42,887 bases of DNA, taken from the NCBI GenBank assembly GCA_045541135.1, contig JAZQIO010000095.1:1-42887 (forward strand). The letters run 5' to 3'. Each line of letters begins with the position of its first letter. Position 1 is the stretch's first letter. Both the position numbers and the translations under genes were made by a program. The notes under the pieces are model-generated. The model searched no databases. It was not told the origin of the DNA and worked only from the letters and a program-made list of their open reading frames with translations. Positions 39,401-42,887 of this stretch are shown in pieces. Origin of the DNA: CAZNKU01 sp045541135 (GTDB lineage: Bacteria; Bacillota; Clostridia; Monoglobales; Firm-18).

Positions 39401-41319
39401 ATGGAAATGTTGATGAATTAGCACCTGTTGTTAAAGAAGAAGCTTCAATCATAAGCGGTTTGATAAAGGATGAAAAAGGCAATAACCGCGTATGGGCTAA
39501 TGTTACATTGTATAATAGTGATGGTGTTGCTGTATCCTCTGTAAAAGCTGATGAAGACGGTTCTTACATATTCAACAAAATACCTTGTGGAGAATATTCA
39601 ATTGTTGCTGAAAGCAACGATATCCGCAAACACAAGAAACATGATTATGACCGTTCTGTTGTATTAAAGGGCTATGGTTACGTTAATATAACAGAAGTTG
39701 GGGAATACAGTGTTGATATAACTGTTTATGAAGAAAAACAGCAAAAAGAAGCAAGCATTGAAGGCAAGATTACAGCAGAGGGTTCTGCACAGATTTCTAC
39801 TGTAACATTAATCGATGAGAATAATAATGAATTTGCTGTTTATACAACTGATTCTAACGGAAAATACAAATTCACTAATGTTCCGGATGGAAGCTATACT
39901 ATTTCTGTTGTAACATCAAACAATGGTGCCGGAATGACTACAGTTTCTGTTTCAGATGGTGTTGTTTACGGAAATACAGACATCCATATTGCAAAGGTAA
40001 ATAATGTAAAAGATTGTGAAAATAAATTGGATGAAATTCCTGAATGTACAACTCGTGATGAAGCGTTGGCTAACAAGGATAAAATTAAAGAAGTTAAAAA
40101 CGCTTATGACGGTTTGTCAGAAAAAGAAAGAAAGCAGTTCTCAAAGAGATATGTTGAAAAGTTGAACAAGTTGCTTGAATTACTTTCTGAACTTGAATAT
40201 GTAATTACAGGTGATGTAGAAAACGTTGAAATTAAAAATGGTGGTCTTATTTCAAATGCCGAAGAAATTGAAAATGAAGATACCGTAGCAATCGAATTGA
40301 ACGTTGAAAAACGTGAAGAGGTTGTAATTGGTGAAGAAGGTGTTAAAACTGAAGAAGAATTTGTTCAGCAGGTTATTGAAGATAATGCCGGAGATAAGAC
40401 AGTAGTAGAGTATTATGATATTTCTATGAAAAAGGGTAAGAACGATAAAGAACCTAAGAATGTAGACGACATCCATAAGGATACAGACACAAACGGTAAT
40501 TTGGAAATCACAATGCCTATACCTGAAGAACATCGCGGTCACGGACATTATTCAGTAGTCCATGTTCATAACGGTGAGGCTAAAAGTCATGCAGATAAGG
40601 ATAATAATCCTGACACAATCACATTTGAGGTTGATAAATTCTCAACATTTGCAATTGCATATACTGATGAAGAATTGACTGAAGATGTTGGTGAATCAAC
40701 TCCTAATATTGAAATAAGCATTGGTAAAGTCAAGGGTAGAGCCGGTGAAGTTGTAGAAGTTCCTGTGTATGTTAATAACAATACAGGTATTTTGGGTATG
40801 ATGTTGAATTTCTCTTATGATGATAATCTAACACTTATTTCAGTTGTACAAGGTGTTGGAGAGGATAGTGCATTAGTAAATCACGATTTTCTTCCTTCTG
40901 GAGATTTAACATTGAATCCATTTAATGTTTCATGGGACGGAATTGATGCCGATAATACTAATGGTAGAATTATGAATATGTCATATACTCTTCCTGAAGA
41001 TGCTGAGAATGATACTGTTTATGATATTACAGCGTCTTATAGAACAGGGGATGTTTATGATAACGACTTGAACGATATAATTTTATCAATGATAAATGGC
41101 AGTATTACTGTTCAAAACTTCACATATGGTGATATTAATGATGATGGAACAATTAATATGAAGGACGTTACAATACTTCGTAGAGCGGTTGTTGGCGGTT
41201 ATGGCATAGAGTTGAACAGAGCTTGTGATGTTAACGGCGATGAGGCTTCAAATATGAAGGACGTAACCGTATTACGTAGATATGTTGTTGGTGGTTATGA
41301 TGTAACATTGAACCAATAA
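33436..41319 (+). CDS. Giant secreted LRR adhesin-like protein with cohesin and dockerin
   Basis: A 2627-residue secreted protein. Order: signal peptide (1-29); a beta-sandwich-like N-terminal region (about 40-265); a TGDDT linker (370-390); five BspA-type LRR_5 blocks (392-1827), each opening with an IPATV-type header and most closing with a GSYAHTFA-type motif; four carboxypeptidase-regulatory-like/Cna_B-type beta domains (about 1834-2185); a Lys/Glu-rich segment (2189-2418) with a HRGHGHYSVVHVH stretch; a cohesin (2422-2562); and a dockerin (2565-2627) with DINDDGTINMKD and DVNGDEASNMKD. The ATG at 33436 starts the signal peptide; the open frame upstream overlaps the previous gene. It is probably an adhesin displayed by cohesin-dockerin binding. 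Confidence 0.9.
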   Translation: MSKKIVSLLLVISVMCTMVASIPFTVSADDADGTTTGIVAVDKTFNYTDVDEAIADGWLDVYNEYAEFGIVDGYPTLTQIGQKVLNDEETKVNSDRTPATRYFLPAGPVAVDDVNRTRVITEEGKYTGNFKLELDGKFNMGEGAYTVENSNGETINVPASYSSLIIHDNVIGEVVYLRVNYNNLIVLNSASVGTNTMSQGNNPFAKYSNDQEVSMEFEFDTVDNTVSVVVGEDSTVGTMASDVNFVNKVTISHLQRHPVDSYSQINGIKVTVIDPKFGDETTAMLEALPETLVSDVTNVTDSEITLPLIEGVEWSSADENTAIVSDDTVTLIPSATETKEVVLKATFTTDEIKYSKEYTMTLAKNTESEGGDTTGDDTTGDDTTGDDTPSEEFTYGDFTYTVTDGAVTITGCSEDVTEVVIPAEINGIPVTTIGEKAFYERTDITSLTVPPTLTSSKINAFYNCTSLANIYITDLSAWCAIDFPQDSAYPLYYSTSKDTKMYVNGDLLEDLIFPEDVTTPKSRVFCNVDSIKTVKLHDNVEILPMRAFQDCNNLVSVDLGNGVKTFGACAFKLCKSLESIVIPDSVMDYGNALFHGCTSLKSVTLPDSFINVTINYFNGCTNLENINLDNFLIYEQNAFRASSLTGTLVLSEDTVCVGEYAFYDTTVTDVTIPKGVSTLYTTSFPSSTLLNVYEGSYAHTFAVENGLNYNVLEDVPGDDEDNSLEIEIKVQEEVARFEAEVDSWKCESYTYGEIDGLVLTGYTGSRTDVSIPATLDVDGVTYPVLKLGEGLFEGNTAINSVTLSSNVAIIGDKAFADMLNLVCVVTNEGLLEVGADAFKGCPAFNSIILYSNVTTIGENAFEGCDSVTIYCVNDTPVYNYAVANKIPYSIISENAEPQIYTECGVTYYISNGEAVAVAYDDTVTKNVIVPATINGYPVTSIGTVFCKSDIESITLPGSLKSLDDYAFLSCTKLTDVFLSESIETIGIQAFKECISLESIVIPDSVVSLGNGVFSGCVKLSSVVLSKNMKELPGSAFNNCVKLENVEIPYGITVIGSSAFLGCTGLKEVEFPESVVEMGGSVFALCSNLEKVILPDSIEIIGGNAFSTCRKLIEVDLPDKLTVIRANIFNNCSSLTHITIPDGVTIIEEGAFKFCSNLQSVIIPDSVVSIENKAFASCPMLTEVTMGNGVKTIGENAFSNCTKLRSIHIPESVETMYVNSFTFDNDNNRLLVYEGSYAHNFALENNLNYSVLGVDEQSEVIMVDGIAYRIVDGEAIAIWRRGTITDVVIPETVNDCPVVEIKNVFVNCRSLQSIEIPNTVRKIGNNAFKNCSNLTSITIPESVTSIGDYAFYGTGLTDITIPENVISIGNHAFASCHSLVNLTINANITSIEEYTFANAIVLLNVTIPATVKNIDKFAFVNCRRLVSLDLSNVETIGEKAFYNCDSLTTIAIPDTVTSIGKEAFAESDKLVAITIPGSVANIGQSAFAGCNRLKNVVISEGVTQIGYNAFAECPVLTEVAIPETVTNIRAGAFADCGKLQTVIMPESVISIEVTSFPIETVLLVHENSFAHTFAQENELVYSIIVEDADYEFYTVDGIEYYVYNGEAIVISCKDDTVTTITIPATVENYPVTEIRYAFDGFVNLQTVVLPDSIKVIGNNAFRNCSALTSINIPTGLTKIGNNAFYGCTLLPTVAIPETVTSIGDYAFYYCSSITDVEIPASVTYVGPHSFHGTGMETLVMPNTLTTIPDYAFRSSDKLGSIIIPESVTTLGKGAFSNSNKILAVSIPANVTLMDKTSFANTTVLLVKDGSYANTFAASNNLLHFVIRETKNPEINYGSGISGTVTYTDGTPVVGATVEIAYDDGVVKETVVTAEDGTYNFTYAEIGKYVIKVTDANGKVGSENVSIKRMNVFDVYVAGNTDITIKQGYTVSGTVDAESATVTITDENGVIIETIIVTDGTFTFNNIPNGAYIVKIETENGTVVEEVTVFNGNVDELAPVVKEEASIISGLIKDEKGNNRVWANVTLYNSDGVAVSSVKADEDGSYIFNKIPCGEYSIVAESNDIRKHKKHDYDRSVVLKGYGYVNITEVGEYSVDITVYEEKQQKEASIEGKITAEGSAQISTVTLIDENNNEFAVYTTDSNGKYKFTNVPDGSYTISVVTSNNGAGMTTVSVSDGVVYGNTDIHIAKVNNVKDCENKLDEIPECTTRDEALANKDKIKEVKNAYDGLSEKERKQFSKRYVEKLNKLLELLSELEYVITGDVENVEIKNGGLISNAEEIENEDTVAIELNVEKREEVVIGEEGVKTEEEFVQQVIEDNAGDKTVVEYYDISMKKGKNDKEPKNVDDIHKDTDTNGNLEITMPIPEEHRGHGHYSVVHVHNGEAKSHADKDNNPDTITFEVDKFSTFAIAYTDEELTEDVGESTPNIEISIGKVKGRAGEVVEVPVYVNNNTGILGMMLNFSYDDNLTLISVVQGVGEDSALVNHDFLPSGDLTLNPFNVSWDGIDADNTNGRIMNMSYTLPEDAENDTVYDITASYRTGDVYDNDLNDIILSMINGSITVQNFTYGDINDDGTINMKDVTILRRAVVGGYGIELNRACDVNGDEASNMKDVTVLRRYVVGGYDVTLNQ
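34547..34608 (+). repeat. 15-bp tandem repeat coding the TGDDT linker
   Basis: Four near-identical units of GGCGACGACACAACA type encode GDDTT repeats between the N-terminal and LRR parts of the giant protein. The repeat number may vary by slippage. Confidence 0.8.
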
Positions 41320-41336
41320 GGAAGGAAGTATTTATT

Positions 41337-42104
41337 GTGACAATTAGATTTAAAATATGGGCATTATTGGTATGTGTTCTAACATTGCTAATGTCTTTAT
41401 GTGTACAAAGTGTATCTGCTTCTGATGGACTGACATTAACGGTTTCGACCGTTAATGCAGAACCGGGAACAGAGGTTGAAGTTCCTATAATTTTGAGTGG
41501 TAATGATATGGGCTTAGCTGGATTTATGGTCTCTGTCAACCATGATAGCAACTTGAGTTTGAAAAGCATCACTAAAGGGTCAGCTTTAGGTACTTTGACA
41601 TACACTAAACCGGGTGATTTGACATCAAACCCATTGAATATTGGTTTTGATGGTCAGGATGCGGATTATTCAAATGGAACTGTTGCGACTTTTACATATG
41701 TCGTTCCTGCTGATGCAGAAGGATTTTATGAAGTGAATGCTTCTTATTCAGCCGGAAATATATTTGACGGAGATTTGAATAATGTAGATATCAAAATCAT
41801 CAATGGTGGTATAGTTGTTAATTCAACTCCTGAAGTAATTGAGCCTGTTATTTCGTATAGCAATTTTGAAAAAGGTACAAAAAACATTAGGTTAGATGTA
41901 AATTTGGATTCGCCTGATGAAATAACAGGTAAGGTTTATGTTGCATTATATGATGAAAAAGGACATACAGTTAAAACAAAAGTGTATCCTGCGGCTGAAA
42001 CGGTAAATGCAATGCTTGATTCTGTTGACGGCAAATACATTAAGATAATGTGGTGGGATAATGAATACAGACCAATTGTTGAAAATTTGAAGATTGATCT
42101 TTAA
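41337..42104 (+). CDS. Secreted cohesin protein with WWDNE-type module, second copy
   Basis: A 255-residue secreted protein, paralogue of the gene at 17950. A signal peptide (about 1-29, WALLVCVLTLLMSLCVQSVS) is followed by a cohesin (30-162) with NAEPGTEVEVPIILSGNDMG and DLTSNPLNIGFDGQDADYSN. The C-terminal module has TGKVYVALYDEKGHTVKTKV and YIKIMWWDNEYRPIVENLKI. The start is GTG at 41337 with AAGGAAGG upstream. It follows the giant LRR-dockerin gene by 17 nt, the same order as in the first island. It ends before a strong hairpin. Confidence 0.87.
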   Translation: MTIRFKIWALLVCVLTLLMSLCVQSVSASDGLTLTVSTVNAEPGTEVEVPIILSGNDMGLAGFMVSVNHDSNLSLKSITKGSALGTLTYTKPGDLTSNPLNIGFDGQDADYSNGTVATFTYVVPADAEGFYEVNASYSAGNIFDGDLNNVDIKIINGGIVVNSTPEVIEPVISYSNFEKGTKNIRLDVNLDSPDEITGKVYVALYDEKGHTVKTKVYPAAETVNAMLDSVDGKYIKIMWWDNEYRPIVENLKIDL

Positions 42105-42145
42105 GATTAAACTGTATAACCAAAAACAATAGTGAGTTAATACTT

Positions 42146-42186
42146 ATTGAGGCTATCGCAGCTATTGCATCTGTGATAGTCTCAAT
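42146..42186 (+). terminator. Terminator hairpin after the second cohesin gene
   Basis: ATTGAGGCTATCGCAG (42146-42161) pairs with CTGTGATAGTCTCAAT (42171-42186) with two G-T pairs. TTAC follows, so the T run is weak. Confidence 0.7.
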
Positions 42187-42225
42187 TTACTATATGTTTT
42201 GGGCGTGATAGTGAAGAGTCGTGAT

Positions 42226-42267
42226 TCATCTCCATCGTCGATTTTCACACCCATTTATTGGGTGTGA
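42226..42267. other. Degraded ssrA-tail-like site followed by a hairpin
   Basis: TCATCTCCA (42226-42234) matches part of the ssrA 3' end in the same context as 30890: preceded by a GTGAT/ACGAC-type word and followed by a CACACCC hairpin (42245-42253 with 42259-42267). It probably marks the old right end of the second island. Confidence 0.45.
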
Positions 42268-42281
42268 GCTTTTAATATTTT

Positions 42282-42404
42282 ATGAAGGGATTAAAGGAAA
42301 ATGCAATTCAATGTAAACATACTGGATGAACTCCGCCATTAGGTCATTCTTATGATGAAATAATACCAGTAATAAATCAAAAGAAATTCCACACAGGTGG
42401 TTAA
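42282..42404 (+). pseudogene. Relic of a large serine recombinase
   Basis: In one frame the sequence reads MKGLKENAIQCKHTG, a stop, TPPLGHSYDEIIPVINQKKF, HTGG and a second stop. The first part matches MKGMRETALQCKHTGGKPPL and LGYD of the intact recombinase at 21234, with the stop replacing the second glycine. The later HTGG also fits the SHKHTGGRMN segment further on, with a large deletion between. The gene is dead and most of it has been lost. Confidence 0.78.
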
Positions 42405-42512
42405 AGCACAAAATCATTTTGGGTATTGTAAATATAAGAAAAAGATGTTAAAATAAATTTCAGAGGCTTATAGTTATTAAAATATATAAATTGAATTATT
42501 GGAGGTTTTAAA

Positions 42513-42887
42513 ATGAACAATCTGAAAGCCGGTTTTGCTCGTGGAAATGTAAATCCACCAATGGGAATTCCAATCCGCGGATATTTTAAAAAAAGATTTG
42601 CTGAGGCAATATTGGATGATCTTCAGGTTAATGCACTTGCCCTTCAGTGCGACGATGTGAAAACCATACTTATTTCCCTTGACCATTGCGGTATGGCACA
42701 GGAGATTTCTGATCGTTGCAGAAAGGCTGCCAGTGATGCTACATCCATTCCTATGGAAAACATTATTATTTCCGCAACTCACACTCATACAGGGCCTTTT
42801 ATTGATTTTGAGGATGAAGAGGAGATTGTAAGAGATTATAGTATTTTTGTTGAACGCAGAATTGCTGATGTTGCAAAATTTGCAGTA
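42513..42887 (+). CDS. Neutral ceramidase-like hydrolase, cut by the window end
   Basis: The first 125 residues of a longer protein. It begins MNNLKAGFARGNVNPPMGIP and IRGYF, continues with LDDLQVNALALQCDDVKTIL and ISLDHCGM, and has the motif IISATHTHTGP, where the histidines are zinc ligands in the neutral/alkaline non-lysosomal ceramidase family. Members cleave ceramides or act on other amides. There is no signal peptide at the start, so it may be cytoplasmic, unlike secreted ceramidases. ATTGGAGG precedes the ATG. Codon use returns to the pattern of the core chromosome, so it probably lies outside the island. Confidence 0.78.
   Translation, partial: MNNLKAGFARGNVNPPMGIPIRGYFKKRFAEAILDDLQVNALALQCDDVKTILISLDHCGMAQEISDRCRKAASDATSIPMENIIISATHTHTGPFIDFEDEEEIVRDYSIFVERRIADVAKFAV

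Noticed and set aside
34224..40781. Several open frames of 60-135 codons on the minus strand inside the giant gene
   Set aside because: They lack ribosome sites and follow the repeat pattern of the plus-strand gene; they are shadows of it.

Overview
The window looks like a chromosome segment of a low-GC, Gram-positive anaerobe of the class Clostridia, probably an uncultured gut-type member. The grounds are an Rnf complex in the order CDGEAB, S-layer homology (SLH) proteins, cohesin and dockerin modules, strong AGGAGG ribosome sites, TTGACA/TATAAT promoters with 17-bp spacers, and the secG-rnr-smpB-ssrA cluster. No 16S or other rRNA is present, so the genus cannot be named.

Positions 1-14771 are core chromosome. 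They hold, on the minus strand, a Phd/RelE-type toxin-antitoxin pair and a YbaK deacylase. Then, on the plus strand, come the six-gene Rnf ferredoxin:NAD oxidoreductase operon, a lipoprotein-like/SLH gene pair, a glycolytic cluster (pgk, tpiA, gpmI and a histidine phosphatase), and secG, rnr, smpB and the tmRNA gene ssrA. The RNase R gene lacks its usual N-terminal cold-shock domains.

Positions 14772 to about 31095 are an integrated island. The last 20 nt of ssrA plus the following base are repeated at 31075-31095, which marks the likely att sites. The island carries two DUF3846 genes, a Mor-like regulator, a secreted LRR-Big_2-cohesin-dockerin protein followed by a cohesin-only protein, several small unknown genes, two large serine recombinases, a DinJ/YafQ-type toxin-antitoxin pair, a DUF927 helicase-like ATPase with a possible replication region, an orphan HicB and a 317-residue unknown protein. 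The two recombinases and two att-like ends suggest a composite of more than one element.

Positions 31096 to about 42404 look like a second, more decayed island. It begins with a copy of the ssrA-downstream terminator and a small resolvase with three candidate sites, and it ends in a degraded ssrA-tail-like site and an in-frame relic of a large serine recombinase. Its cargo is an SLH-anchored cohesin protein, a 2627-residue LRR/carboxypeptidase-regulatory-like/cohesin/dockerin protein, and another cohesin-only protein. Normal chromosome appears to resume at 42513 with a neutral-ceramidase-like gene cut by the window end.

The most interesting system is the cohesin/dockerin set. Five secreted proteins share closely related cohesins, and two of them carry cohesin and dockerin in one chain beside BspA-type LRR adhesin domains. 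One protein has SLH repeats that could tether the others. I infer a surface assembly built by cohesin-dockerin pairing, made of adhesins rather than cellulases; this is not proven by the sequence.
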